Below are positions 48,258-61,142 of a stretch of DNA of 64,000 nucleotides, piece after piece. Numbering within the stretch: the first letter of the stretch is position 1; the number at the start of each line of letters is the position of its first letter. Origin of the DNA: Leucaena leucocephala. Taxonomy: Eukaryota; Streptophyta; Magnoliopsida; Fabales; Fabaceae. The notes under the pieces were generated by a model. The model was not told the DNA's origin and did not search any database. It worked only from the letters and a program-made list of their open reading frames with translations. The stretch lies in assembly GCA_037074615.1 (NCBI GenBank), contig CM073518.1, positions 5,580,001-5,644,000 of the forward strand. The letters run 5' to 3'. The position numbers were made by a program, and so were the translations under genes.

Positions 48258-49049
48258 GAATGAGTTTTTTTATTAAAGTGAAAATATAGAAAGAGGTTGG
48301 AGTGAAAATATAATTATATTTAAAAATATATTTTAAAAATATGCTTAGTAAGATGAGATTAGGAGTCAAGAGGTGAAAGGAAAAATAGAATTAACTTTTT
48401 TTTAATATTATGGAGCCCGATTTTTTTTTATTTTTTTTTTAATATTTTATCTAATTTTAACTCTATCTAAAAAGCTAAAAATTAAGATGAGTTGTATAGA
48501 AATAAAATATTTTAAACTATTTTATCCTAACTTATGAAATTCTAAAAAAAATAAGGAAAAATAATTTTTTTTATTTTACTTTCATCTTTTTTAAAAAAAA
48601 AATATACATCAATTCTATACTTATTTCTAACATACTAAGCAAACTTTTAAAGCCTATTTTATGCATAATTTTATTTTCACTTCTACTTTCATTTCTCATT
48701 CTATTTCTATCAAAAACTCTTCCATCATACCAAATGTACTATAAAAGTTTGTTTGGTAAGTTAAAAATGAGTATAGAATTTATGTATTTTTTTTATAATT
48801 TATGATAAAATGACCTAAAATATTTTTTTATAATTTAAGAAGAGTTAAAATTATATAGAAATTTAATAATTTTGGATAAAATAGTCTAAAATATTTTACT
48901 TCTATTTCTCCTATTTTATTTTTTAGCTTTCTATCAAACTGAAATTACTTAAAATATTAGAATTAAAGTGGCTTCTATTGTACTAAGTGAGAGAAATATT
49001 TAATTTTACTTTCACTCTCAATTCTATTTTACGCTATCAAATATACCCT
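48258..49049. repeat. Two adjacent MITE-like elements of family M2
   Basis: Elements at about 48258-48745 and 48746-49049 share with the copy at 54736-55135 phrases such as TAAAATAGTCTAAAATATTT, ACTTTCACTTCTACTT and GATAAAATGACCTAAAATAT. Termini resemble TTTGTTTGGTAAG and CTATCAAATATACCC, an approximate inverted pair. Non-coding; borders approximate. Confidence 0.5.
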
Positions 49050-50335
49050 GAGAGATTTAGCTTGAGAATGAATTGGAATATTTAAATTTCACAAGTTGAG
49101 AGTCTTTCCATGACATAACAGTTCTCAAAACTAACCGAATCACATTAATTTGGCTCGCTACACTAACATCACAACAAATCCTTTCTTTCACACTATCACA
49201 CGCCAATGGAATCACATCGTTCCCACCCCTCGCTCCCTGGCTGAATCAAAACCTGGTCAAATGATAGTAATTGATTGCTTGACAATTTCAATGGCCATCC
49301 ACGTGACTTTGCTTCTACCGAAAGCGCTAGAGTCGGAGAACTTGATTGGGATTCGAAGGATGTTTTTCGGCTGGGATGTTTCTGATTCTTTCTTTTTTTC
49401 CAGACGTGAATGATTGTTCCGTAATCTATTCTGTGAACGATTTTCCAGGAAATGACTCAATGAGTGGACTCGTGTCATTTTTCAGCTTTCTTTTTGGTTT
49501 CCGTGTGAGTGCGTCCTTGCGATATAATTGGGCCCAAGTTCTTGCAGCCCTCAGACTACTTCTTGGACCTAATTCAAGATTTGGTGATTATCGCGGTCTG
49601 TTACTGTCTCCTATTTTTTATTTATTTTGTTAATCGAAGTCCAAAGAGCATATAAGCTTTATAACCCACATGGGAAATTTTTGACCCAACCCGTAAGGAG
49701 ACCGTGGAACAAGCTTATAATAGCAAAATATCAGGAAGGACGGGAAAAATGGCGTACCTGCCAGCTCATTACATTACATTAAATTTACAGGTTTGGGGGT
49801 CTGATCTCAATGACGTAAAGCTGGACCCACAAAAACAAGCTCACTCCAAAAGACCAGTTTTGCAGATTTGACTATCGTCTCCCTCCCAGGACCATCTTCC
49901 TATCTTGCACATTTCGTCTTTATTTAATGCACCGACAGGGAATGCAATTCCACCCTTGTCACAGACATTTATTTCAACATATAAATATTCAAATATTGGT
50001 ATTTTTCACAATAACTGCAATAATCTCGCTGCACAACTTCTTGCTACCGTATGGCACAAAAACAAGAAAGGTTTGCTACAATGCAGCAGATTTCGATAAT
50101 CATACTAGCTCCTGTACATCGCCTGGTCATACATGATATTCTTCTCATCTTCTACAGTTTCATTGATCCTTGATCTTCCTTACAGATAAAGGGCAGCAAC
50201 ACGATTACAAAGACAAAAGAGAAAATTATTAAAAAAAAAAAAACAAAGCACCTTTTGTAAAGTGCCTCCAGCCTGTGACATAATCGGACCCTTTTATAAC
50301 TAGCTAGATAAAAACAAGAGAAAATGACCATCATC
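49050..50335. other. Intergenic DNA and 3' flank of the IDD zinc-finger gene
   Basis: No supported gene. The frames at 49150-49413 and 49346-49633 have no recognised family. The last few hundred bases before 50336 should be the 3' untranslated region of the IDD gene. Confidence 0.4.
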
Positions 50336-52706
50336 CTAATCTGCAGCCGGAGCATTCCTCCCTCCCGTCGATGATTCTGCAACATCAAATCTACCTCCAA
50401 AAGAGGTAAGCAAAGCAGAAAGACCACCCCTGCCGCCGGCACCGCCTATGCTTAGACCAAGAAGATCACGAGTCATCGGCTGTCCTCCAAACGCCGCCGC
50501 TGATGAGCCCATCATCAAATCGGCGAAACCCGTATTACCAGCAGAAGGAATTCCAAGTACAGGGCCATCATCAGTTAACGATTGATCCTCTGTCTTAACA
50601 CGGCTATTCCATTGTGTCGAGGTACTATCGTTTTGTGCCAAGGAAGATGCTGTTGCTAAGCCTAAACCTCGAAGCAACGATGCATTGGACGCCGCAGCAC
50701 CCATTTGAGCTGCCTTTTGGAGTAATGCGGTGGCGGACAGTGCAGGCTGAGGAGGTGCAGTGTAGTGCCGAGGGTCACGTTGGTCCGGGAACAGGGATGA
50801 GTCATTATTGGAGAGATAAAGCGATGTGGAGAGACAGAGAGATGTGGGCTCTATCGCAGACAACGTTGGGGCAGTAGTTGGGCAATCCGAACGAGCCAAG
50901 TTAGACATCATATTGGAATACGATGAAAGCGTCGATGATGTTTGAGAAGGAACAGCACTTGAGGATGCAAATATACTGGCGAAAACGCTGGTAGAACTGG
51001 AGGGAGTACTGTTTGCGATTGTGGTTGCTGGTAAACACGTTACGTTTGAGGATGGCGGCGACAACCTGATTGGGTTTTCCGAAACTTCTGCTACAAATGG
51101 AAAGAAAATGGACAGGAACACAGAAAGAAGTTATGAGAAACAATGGAGAGCTCACAACTTACAAAGCTATATAGATACACTAAAAAGAGAATTACTATCA
51201 CTCATAAAACATTGAGTAAAAAGCTTTTTCTGTTTTTTGGAGACTCGGGCTAGTAAATCATTAGATCTTTACTGGCACTAACTTGAACTTGGATGAATAA
51301 AGAGCAAAAGGAGAAGCAATAATAGCCTCCTTTCCCGTTATTCTCTATTTGCTCTTCGATCTATAAAAACTTCAAAACCCATTATATATAATAACCGCAC
51401 GACTTTGTCTCTCTCATCTTCTCCGCAAAACAAACAAACATCAACCGACTGGTTACTACAACTGATTTTGTTACCTTGTACTACTTGATTGTCTCCTTCT
51501 ACAAATTAATAATAAAAGAAAGCTAAAACGACATCCGTAAGAGACGAAACACATCCTTCAAATCATGTATGACTCGTGCGTCTTAGACCATTAAATTTAA
51601 ATTCTTTCGCTTGAATCTTACGAAACTATTTCTAGAACGAAAAAAAAAACTAAAAGAAGTGTACAGCTTTGACCCACTAAGTATAATGTGTATTTATTAC
51701 CTGAGCTCTGAATGGACAAAGCCGGAGACACCACAGACGTTGACGGAGTTAGTGGAGGCTGCGGTGGCGAAGCCAGAGCAACCTTCCCATTCGAATTCCC
51801 CTCGGAGCCTTCACCAATGTTTAGGGTTCCGGTTCTGGCGCTTTCTTCCGCCAAGGCATCGCAAAAAGCTCTGTGCGTAATGAAGCTATCCCTCCTTCAC
51901 AGTCCCACGTATCAACCACGAAGTAAATAATTACAATTAGAACCTCCGTCAACTTCAGAATAATCCGATGATATAGAAAAGATTATTCCCTCGGCACAAA
52001 AAGATGAAGCTAGAATATCAAAAGAATTAGGGGAAAGAGCGAAGAAAGAAACCTAGAGAATAAGGTGCCGCAGTCACATTTGTACTCTCTGGTTCCGCAA
52101 GCCTTCATATGAGCCTTCCAATCGGACTGTACGGCGTACTTCTTGGAGCAACGCTCACATTTCCACTTCTTTTCGCCATGTTTCCTACAGAAATGCTTCT
52201 TGATGCCGGTGAGATCACCTAGCGCCCTCGACGGGTTATGGTGGACACAGGAAGGCTCGGGGCACACGTACACTCTCTTACGAACATCCTTGCTGGTTCG
52301 CTGCCGTAGTTTCCAAGGCAGGTTGTGGCCGCGTCGATGAAGTTGCAGGTTTTGGTCCCGTTGAAATCCTTTATTGCAGATCTCACAAACAAAACGATTC
52401 GTCGCCAACAGCGTTTTGGGCGATAAAGCAATCACCTCGGCATCTGGATCTGAAAAGTCAAATGCGAAATAACTACAAAAAATTAGCAAAAGTTTAGCAG
52501 TCATAAATCTTACTTAAGACGATTCAATCAACATTGAGAGCTCCAACTATGGTCAATGTTTAAGTACCCGGCATTCCGGGGAGGTTTCGCTTCTTTTTCG
52601 GGGGAGGGAGTTCATCAGGCGCGTTCTGATGGCCAGATGATGAAAAGCTAGCTTCTCCTGAAGCTGCAGAAACTTCCATTGAAGATGGATTCTCCAACTC
52701 AGCCAT
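50336..52706 (-). CDS. INDETERMINATE-domain (IDD) C2H2 zinc-finger transcription factor
   Basis: Plant-specific transcription factor; IDD proteins bind DNA and often act with GRAS partners (DELLA, SHR/SCR). Four exons join in phase: 52568-52706, 52053-52449, 51701-51894 and 50336-51090, giving 494 residues. A basic signal PPPKKKRNLPGMPDPDAEV is at 34-52. Four zinc fingers follow: Cys68/Cys71/His84/His88, Cys109/Cys114/His132/His137, a C2HC finger Cys144/Cys147/His160/Cys164 and Cys171/Cys173/His186/Cys190. The Ser-rich C-terminus has the family motifs SATALLQKAAQMG, NASLLRGLGL and TRDLLGL. The exon break inside LFSR/RDSFITH is the usual one. It looks closest to the IDD4/IDD5/IDD12 or JACKDAW-like group, but I cannot assign a specific orthologue. 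Confidence 0.93.
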
Positions 52707-54735
52707 GGCATGTATCGGAATCAGAACTCTGAATAGTCTAGCTGCTCAATTAATTCAATGATAATCACATGCTTCCTCTTTCTCAGGCTGACTACTTCTC
52801 AACTGGAGGCTCGCCTTTTCTTTGAACCGCGCCGATTACCTAATCTCTAATCACTAGCAGAACCAATAAACTGAGACTCTGAGAATGCAAAAGTATAATA
52901 TAAAAAATAATTACCCCTTTCGCTAAAACATATTCCGATTGCTTCGAAAGAATACTAAATATTTAGCAGAAATCTATTCGGTTTCTCCTGTGAAATAAGC
53001 TCCTCCACCTTCAAATGAGAGGACGATTAACAACACGGACAAGCATGACAGGTCACCACACGACAGGCGCATACGGCGGCTGGATGATGAAGAGAGGGAA
53101 AGAAAGAGAAGGAAGGACTTCGAATGCGCAACAGAAGTATTAAAAAATGGCGAAAGCGGCGCCTGTTAACCACGGTTTAGTCCCGAACCCTTCCCATTTT
53201 TAACTATAGTCAAAGATAACCGGGTCTCCAAGTCTCATCTCGCGGCTAATAGCGCAAATCTCACCGTCCACGTGTCTCGATACCCGGGTTAATGACCTTT
53301 GTCGGGAGGCAGTCGGGACTAGTCGGTGCTTGTCGTGTAGTAAAAAAGAGCGATATAGGTATTTTTCCTTTCAGTTCTATACCCCTTTAGTATTTTTAAT
53401 ATCCCTGTAGGACCTTAAATTTTGAGGCATAGTTTTTTCAAGAATTACGATTATGCCACAAAATAAGATTAGAAGTACTAGGAAGGAAGGAGGGCAGTCC
53501 AAAGGCCAGTGGCATTATCGTGAATATGTAGTTATTTTTGTCCTCTACTGCTCTCCACCCTGAGAATTATTAGTACCTAAGAAAACCGTTCCGAAAAAAT
53601 AAAACGTGAAAAGAGAGGCAGAGGAACGTGCAATGTACATCGAGGGCCGTAATAAGTAATAATGGAACAAACCAAAACGCCAAATATTGGAAACAAAAGT
53701 CATGGCTTGAGAATATTTTTCCGATTGGACAGTGTGCCAAAAACGACACCGTCCGCGCCATACCGCTCGCAAGTCGGAAAGGGAAAGAGAGAGTTATGAT
53801 ATTCAGCGTTTCTCAGTAGCATGTCAATGCGGAAGCAGATCCTCGTTTGGGATACTCAACTTTGATTTGTATTATGATACTAATAATTAATTAGGGTTTA
53901 CTTAAAAGGGTAAAAAGGCTATTGTCTTTATGGGAAAAGTGACATGATATGTATATAATATGCCCCAAACTCCTTTATCTGGCAGAGTTCAAAGAACGTC
54001 ATCATTGAGTTGATAAAGGGACGAGGGCTTTTTGGTAATTGCATAGGCGATATGTGTTATAATGAAGGCCTTGCTGGCAACTGCACCGCACACCCACATA
54101 TTTTCAGACTTTAATCAAATGATGATCCAGTGGAGTTGGACCCACCAACTAGAGAAGTCCAACTTCTGACGTGGACGAGGCACAGTCATCGTGCAAGCCC
54201 CAGTTTTTTTCATTCATCTTTTCCCCCCTTTTTTTTTAAAAAAAATTTTGAATAAATTATAGATCTTCAGAATTAGTTAAATGTTTATAAATGATTTATT
54301 AATAAAGTCTACTGTCTACGTATGAGCAGTGAAATTCTAAGATATTTTGAAAGGGACTTCAAATGATACTTGCGATGTTATTATACGGGCATGCTCTCAA
54401 ATCGTATATGTTGATTGGCACACGACCTTATCTTGTTATCCGCTAATCCTGGATGATGTATCTGTTGAACAAGCTGATGCTCTGCAATTTTGTCCCTAAA
54501 CAATCATCACTCTCGCTTGCCTACCATTCAAGCCTCGCTTCGTTTGGGTCTCTTGTTTTACGTGCTCTTACATTTGATTTTGGTTTTCTATTTCCATTTC
54601 TCAATTTCTCTTCTCTCCTTCTACGTCTTCTACTCCTTGTCTCTATTGTTTGACCTTCCAAGCAACTCTGTAATTATTAATCTATAGGTTCAGCTGAAAT
54701 CTAATACCCTATCATATCAGAAGTATAAAGATATA
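52707..54735. other. Promoter side of the IDD gene and intergenic DNA
   Basis: The first 450 bp should hold the IDD promoter and 5' leader. Beyond that no coding exon, RNA gene or bordered repeat was recognised; frames at 53545-53819 and 54453-54687 are not supported. Confidence 0.4.
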
Positions 54736-55135
54736 TTTAGCAGTATTAAAGAGTTTTTAATAAAAATAAGAGTAAAAATAAAATTATATTAAAGATAAAT
54801 TTTAAAAATTTATCTAGTAAGATAGAAGTAAATATAAAAATAATATATTTTTTTTTATAACTTAAAGTAAAATAATCTAAAATATTTGTTTATAAATTAT
54901 GAAAGATTACAATTATTTAAAAAATTTATAATTAAGATAAAATGATCTAAAAAATATCAGTTCTGCTTCTATCATTTTAATTCGTAATTTTTCTGATATA
55001 ACTGAAACAATATAAGGAAGTAAAAATAAAAGTAAAAGTAACTTATATCATACTAAACGAGAAAAATGGAAGATTTTACTTTCACTTCTACTTCTCCACC
55101 ACCACTTTCCTCCAACTAAACATATTATAAGAGTT
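54736..55135. repeat. MITE-like element of family M2, third copy
   Basis: It shares TTTATCTAGTAAGAT, AAAATAATCTAAAATATTTG, GATAAAATGATCTAAAA and ACTTTCACTTCTACTTCTCC with the pair at 48258-49049. Non-coding, AT-rich, borders approximate. Confidence 0.5.
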
Positions 55136-55473
55136 AGATGACGAGTCTATTTTGTTCTAAATATAAGACTTTAATTTACCTTTATACTTAAAGTATATAT
55201 ATGTATGATTACACGTATCAAGTGAGTTTCTAGTAAATATAATTTAAATACACATTGTTAATAAGATATTTTAAAACAATTAATATATAATTATTATAAA
55301 TAACTAACTTAATCAATTTTTTAATGTACTCAACTTAGTTAAATATATTTTATATTAAAAATACGAGGTAGTACTATAAAATTTTATTAGATTAAAAGTT
55401 AATATGAAAGTTTTAAAATAGGGTTTCCACCATTTTATAATATTAATGTGCACTTTTGCATCTAACAAAACAC

Positions 55474-56091
55474 TAGAGCTGGTAAAACGGGCCAGAAACG
55501 GGTTGGCATTTTGCCAGCCCGTTTTGGGGCGGGCTGCACAGCCCGCCCCCTCCTGGCCGGCCAATGCTGGCGGGCTGGCCCGTTTTTAAGCGGGCCAGCC
55601 CGCCAGCCCGTTTTTTTATTTTATTTTTTTTTATTTTTAATAATATTATTTATTTTACTCAAATATTATTTTAAATACTTTCATTATCAATTACTAGTAA
55701 AGATGATTACTTATTTGTTGATATATGATAATTGATTAATATTTTGTTAATGTTTATTTAGATTTATAGTTATAAAATTTGAGATTTTTTATAAAAAATA
55801 TGAATTTTTAAAAGTATAATATGAACAATTTTTTTATTATACTAATATAACATTATAAATTTTTTATTAGTATTTTAAAAGTTTAAAAATAATTTTTTAA
55901 AAATATTGAAATTTAAAAAAAAAAAAAAAAAGTGGGCGGGCCGCGGGCTAGCCCACCCCCAAAACGGGGCGGGCTCGGGCTGGCAAAATGCCAGCCCGTT
56001 TTGAGGCAGGCTGCACAGCCCGCCCCGCTAGCCCGCGAGCTAGAAGCGGGCTGGCCTGTTTTGAGCGGGCCAGCCCGCTTTTCCACCTCTA
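55474..56091. mobile_element. Non-autonomous hAT element (618 bp), 8-bp target duplication CAAAACAC
   Basis: Starts TAGAGCTGGTAAAACGGGCC and ends GCTTTTCCACCTCTA, hAT-type inverted ends. CAAAACAC flanks both sides (55466-55473 and 56092-56099). The first and last 150 bp are packed with GCGGGCTGGCC / GGCCAGCCCGC motifs and palindromes such as GGGCTGCACAGCCC, while the centre is almost pure AT. It is the same type as the element at 6638-7229 but its subterminal motif differs (CCAGCCCG against CCAACCCG). Confidence 0.9.
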
Positions 56092-56099
56092 CAAAACAC

Positions 56100-57417
56100 A
56101 TTGGATAATATTTTATGAGTTAATTTAATCCTTAGCCCTTGATTTGTTATCATCCTTGGCGTTAAGAACAATAATTTTTTATCTGGCTCTTTGCCTGCAA
56201 TGTAATTGCGTCTTAAATGATCTGTACGGATTGTCTGGCTTAATCCCCCGTGTTACCCTTTTTTTACAAACAAGGCAAGGCTAAGAAAAGCCGATCTAAA
56301 TAGTAAAAAAAAATTGTTAATAAAAATTTATATAAATAATAAAAAATAAATTTATATTTTATAAATATACGAATTTAATTTTATTATTATTACGAAGGCT
56401 CAATTGATAAATAATCTCGTAAATTTTTTATAAATATTTTTTAAATTTTAAAAATTATATTTTAATTTTAGTATGAATTAGTATGGACTTATTTTAATTT
56501 TTTTCTTACAAGTAAAGGGTGCAGAAAGTTGATATCGGCAAATTAATTACGAAGACTTTTAAATTAAGCTTTATTAACTTAATTTCTTATAACCGATGAG
56601 GATTATATATTTCGATGGTTTCATCCTTTAAACCGGGAATATGCTATTCCCAAAAAAACCCCACCGGCCTAATACGTTAGTTTTAAAATAATCAAACAAA
56701 AAAGAGGGACTGCAATGTAAAAGGATTTAAGGCCTGCAAAAGTCAATGATACGACTCCGTGCTTTCGCCCAAAAGATGAAGTACTTGACTTACTCTCTTT
56801 TTTATTTTAATCACGAGAGAGATTTCTGTTCTTTTTACTTTATAAACTAATCAGAACAAGACAAGCAGGAATGAGCTTTCAAGTTTGATATTGATTCGTC
56901 TCTTCCAACACAAATTTCAAAACTGACCAGAATCTTTTTTTGTTACCTCATAACAAGTTTTACTTGGATATTTAAACGAACAAAAAGCCTTTTTTTTTCA
57001 ATTATATATCGTATAAATGAATTTAATTTAACATAATTTCCAAAACTCAAACATTTAAGAATCGTATGTAAATCTGTTTCAATTTGCGTTTTTCATATGT
57101 ATATATATTATTTGATTGAAAATAACACGTTCAGGTTGACACATGCAAACAGCCTTTGCCAATAGGGTTTTTTGTTTTTACACCGTAGCATCATTTTTAG
57201 CGCTTCATAAAATATATTCACGCAAGAAAGAGAATAATTTTGATTTAATCATTCATGAGAAGGAGTATGTGAAGAGAAATATGGTTGCATGTGGTACGAA
57301 GGTCTGAGTGGATGGTTCACAACTTCACATATTGGAAATTGAAGGGATGGAGCTTTTGAGGAATGTAGGTTGGCTGAAAAGAAAAGAGGTAGGTGGCTAA
57401 GGGAGGGGAAATATATA

Positions 57418-57448
<31 letters not shown>

Positions 57449-59504
57449 TAAAAATAAGAAGAGAATGATGGGGTGGGGGACGGGCGGGCACTAGGAGGGA
57501 TAGGCGCTATGTAAAACCGTGAAAGGGGTACGAAGGAGAACACAGCTGGAAGGGGTTGGGCCGCATAATGTCAAAAGGCACAAGGATTGAAATCTCCTCC
57601 ACTAATCATTCCTTCTTTGATTATCTTTCTACTTTGTTCCTCTTCCCTGTAGTCTGATGCCTCACCCCCACCTTATTCTCCTTTTCTTCTTTCCCTTATA
57701 TTCCCCTGTTCTTCCTTCTCCCAATTTTTTACACTCTATGGAGTGAGCATGGAATTCTGTTTACTCACTGTCAGCGCATGAGATGGATTGATCTTCCCCA
57801 AAAAGGGAGGTTAATGCAGATCCTCCTTTTATTTTTATTCCATTAGGATCTTGTCTCCTGGTTAACACTCTGAGAAATTACAAATCAAAGTCCCACCATC
57901 TCTGTTCCTCTTTCTTCATCATTCGGAACACAAGCCCATTATTGTTATTATTATAAGCGTATATGCAAGGATTGTGAATTTATGATGGTTAGAGGGTGGG
58001 TGGGGGATCATGTTGGGGAGAGGGGAGGAGGACAATGGAACAGTGAGGGAGCATTGCATAGGGCACGATGTCGACACGTAGCTCACAAGATCACTGTGCC
58101 CCCACATGTGAGGGTGTTGCCTATTGTCCCAAAGCATTTCAGTTTCACCCCTTTACTCATTCGGACTTGACATCTTTTGTCACTCTCTTTCACCACATCT
58201 TTTCATCTGCTCGCCCATGTTCCCAAATAGTCAAAGATCAACTAGAGCTCGTTATTTAAGCTACTTAAGGATCCTGAAGACAATTTGAACTATTATTTAT
58301 TATAAATTTTATTAACTTTTTTTCTTAAAGAAATTTTTGGTTCAATTTAATACTTAAGTTACGGAGAAAATATAAGTGTAATCATAATTTTTTGTTAAAA
58401 AATATATATACTTTTATATTTAATCAATAAGTTTTTGCAAATAACTTGTAAAAATAAACCTTTTTCAAATATTCTTCACGTGTTTAGATTGAATAACATT
58501 TACAGTATTTCAATTGAAAAAAATACGAATAACATGACATTTTGAGAGGATATAATAATTTTGCAATTTTTTTTTATACAATATAATTTTGCAATTGGAT
58601 TGATCTAGCAATTGCGGATTGTTATTGGGCCAGAAAATTTGTTGGGCCTAGGAGGGGAAACAAGATTAACATGGTCATTTTCATTGCCCAGATCAAATGT
58701 CACGTCATCCTTTGACTTTGTTTTCAAGGAAGCGAACATTGTATCAAAAAAAAAAAAAAGGAAGCGAACAAATACGTTTGTCTTATTTTTTAAAGACTCC
58801 CTTCATAATTAATTGCTCCCCCACCCTGTCTTTGTAATTTTCGTTTCACAACCTGAAATTATCCCCCCCTTTTTTTTAAAAGGAACAATTTATTCAACAA
58901 AAAATATAACTATACATATAAAATCACTAACTGGTGTTAGTCAGGACTAAATTGGGGCATAAAGTAAAAAGAAGAAGAAAATAATACAACAAGCTAACGG
59001 TAAATTAAACAAAAAACCAAGAAGCAAAATGAACTAAAAGCTGCAACTAGATGGTCGACACTTCAAATATCATCTCAAATTAGCTGCAATATCATTAGAC
59101 TAGACATTGTTCTAAGTACCAAAGAACAGGAAGAGCTAAAATCGGGAGCTAGAAAGAACACCATCACGGACTTGAAAACCCAATTTTCCCCACATCACGC
59201 ACAGTTGAATTTGCAAACTTCCACTTCTAAACTTCCTTTTGCACAGGGATTTCCAAACACAGTTGCAGTCCTCACCCGACCAACCCAGACAGCATTTACT
59301 ATAATAAGCCGAGTAAATAGGGCCCATAATGAACCTGAATTTCCCACAAGATAAATCCTCTGATTTATGGAAGTGGCGTAATCAATTTACTTTTTGATCA
59401 AGAGTTTTTGAAACATGTGGATCCTTAGTTAATTGTTATGCAAACATGAAAAAAATTTGTACAGAGTCAGCAAGACCATCTAACAAATAGATTTAGAACA
59501 TATG
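56100..59504. other. Gene-poor intergenic DNA with (ATA)n microsatellite
   Basis: About 3.4 kb with no recognisable coding exon. An (AAT)n tract lies at about 57414-57448. The stretch 57240-58250 is less AT-rich and contains several short open frames, but none shows a protein family or splice pattern that I recognise. No tRNA or known microRNA could be confirmed. Confidence 0.4.
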
Positions 59505-60039
59505 ATTCAACTGCTTGGCAACCTCCTCTATTGAGGTGGATCAAATTAAAAGTTGATAGAGCCCTAATTGCATTGTATGGTAAGACAGAATGTGGGGTGT
59601 CATTCGTGACCATTCGGGAAGTTGGATCATTGGGTACATGCAGCGTGTTTGAAACAGAACAATAGGCTATTTATAAAGGGTTAAAACTAGCTTTAGATCT
59701 AGGGTTAAAACTAACTTCAGATGTAAGATTTAAAAAGATTATTCTTGAATCGGATGTTTTGAATATTGTCAACATGTTATTAGATCTGAATGCGGATAGA
59801 TACAGCTTATTAGTCTTGCAGATACAGGGCCCTTCTAAAGTTATCATAGGATCTAAAGATTCAATATATACCTAGAGAACAAAATTAACTTTGGGATGCC
59901 CTTACTAAGAAAAATTTGATTACAACGGCAATTCTACATTCTTATCCTTCACCTTGAAGTCGATATTTGATACGGAGTGTTTAAGAATTAATCCCCTTAT
60001 AACTTAGCTATTGGGTTATTTAGACGTTTCGCCATCCTC

Positions 60040-60042
<3 letters not shown>
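59505..60042 (+). pseudogene. Decayed LINE RNase H-like domain
   Basis: On the plus strand the sequence can be read, with several stops and frameshifts, as the RNase H-like tail of a LINE: PPLLRWIKLKVDRALIALYG, AIYKGLKLALDLG, KKIILESDVLNIVNMLLDLN and a remnant of the closing basic segment. It resembles the better-preserved copy at 7572-7877. A 24-bp stretch (GGTTAAAACTAG and CTTTAGATCTAG) is partly repeated, suggesting internal duplication. It ends beside an (AT)n run. Confidence 0.7.

Positions 60043-60079
<37 letters not shown>
60043..60079. repeat. (AT)n microsatellite
   Basis: An uninterrupted run of about 18 AT units directly after the LINE relic. Microsatellites often grow from the A-rich tails of retroelements. 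Confidence 0.9.
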
Positions 60080-60084
<5 letters not shown>

Positions 60085-61142
60085 GCTCCAAATGAACCCA
60101 AACGTACACGCACAATGCTTACTTCAAAATCCCATGGCCATCATTTTCAAATGTTTCAAATGATCCGCGAAACAATGGCTTCATATTTGTTTGACAAATC
60201 ACAACGGGCAGCAGCTTTGAGCAAGATTCATCGGAGGGTGGAAGATGGAATTTCAATGATGTAAACTATGAATTTAAAATTGTTTCCCCAGTGTTTGTTC
60301 TTTCAAGTAGACACAGGTAAACTGCATACGCAACCTGAACATATGAAATAAAATAGACAGGCAAATGTTGGCCTTTGGGATCGGAAACTGCAACGAAATT
60401 TAATAGAGGGAATATTTTAGGCAGAATCAAAAAATAACGTATAGACAGGCCTTTGGGATCGAATGCTTCTTCCAACTCCATCCACACGACTCCATTACCT
60501 AATAAAATAAAGGGAAATAATATTTTTCTAACCAATATGTTTCATATAAGCGATTGACCAAACTGAAGGGCGACAAATAAGAATATTAAAAATAAAAAAA
60601 TTAGTATATTCAAGAGCGCGCACATGTATATATATTGTCAAAATATTTTGCTAAAAGTCTACTTGTACCCCCTTTAACTTTACCCAAAATTTTATTTTAG
60701 CCCTTTAATTAAAACAAAGGGTCTTTTAAATCCTTCAACTCTAACTTAACAAAAATTAATAAAATATTTTCAAACAATGACATGTAAAATTTAATTTTTA
60801 AAATAACAATAATTGTTATTAAAAATTAACATTTAAGACAAACGATGTTAAAATTAAAGAATTAAAAAATTACTTATTAAAATGAAGAGACGAAACTAAA
60901 ATCTTATATAAAATTAGAGAATTAAATGTGCTTAATTTAAATGCTAACTTTTATGAGACTTTTGCAATGTGCCGTCAATTCCACAATTGTTCAACAATCA
61001 AATATCTAACTTGTAGGTTCAGCATTGTTATTGCAATGTGACCAGGTCACACTTCAAATTGATGTAAGAGTATCAATCGAAAGGCGAATTACGCCTGAAG
61101 ACATCAGATCTTAAATATGCGGGAGATGATGGAGGCACACCG
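60080..61142. other. Intergenic DNA and 3' flank of OEP24
   Basis: The part at about 60640-60960 looks like an old repeat with loosely inverted ends (ACCCCCTTTAACTTTACCC and GAATTAAATGTGCTTAA), not clear enough to call. The final bases before 61143 should be the OEP24 3' untranslated region. No gene seen. Confidence 0.4.

Noticed and set aside
49150..49633. Overlapping open frames on the plus strand
   Set aside because: Two frames overlap, neither shows a known domain, and composition resembles intergenic DNA.
57340..57372. Sequence resembling miR159/miR319 (TTGGAAATTGAAGGGATGGA)
   Set aside because: It has inserted bases compared with the mature microRNA and no complementary arm was found in the surrounding 150 bases.
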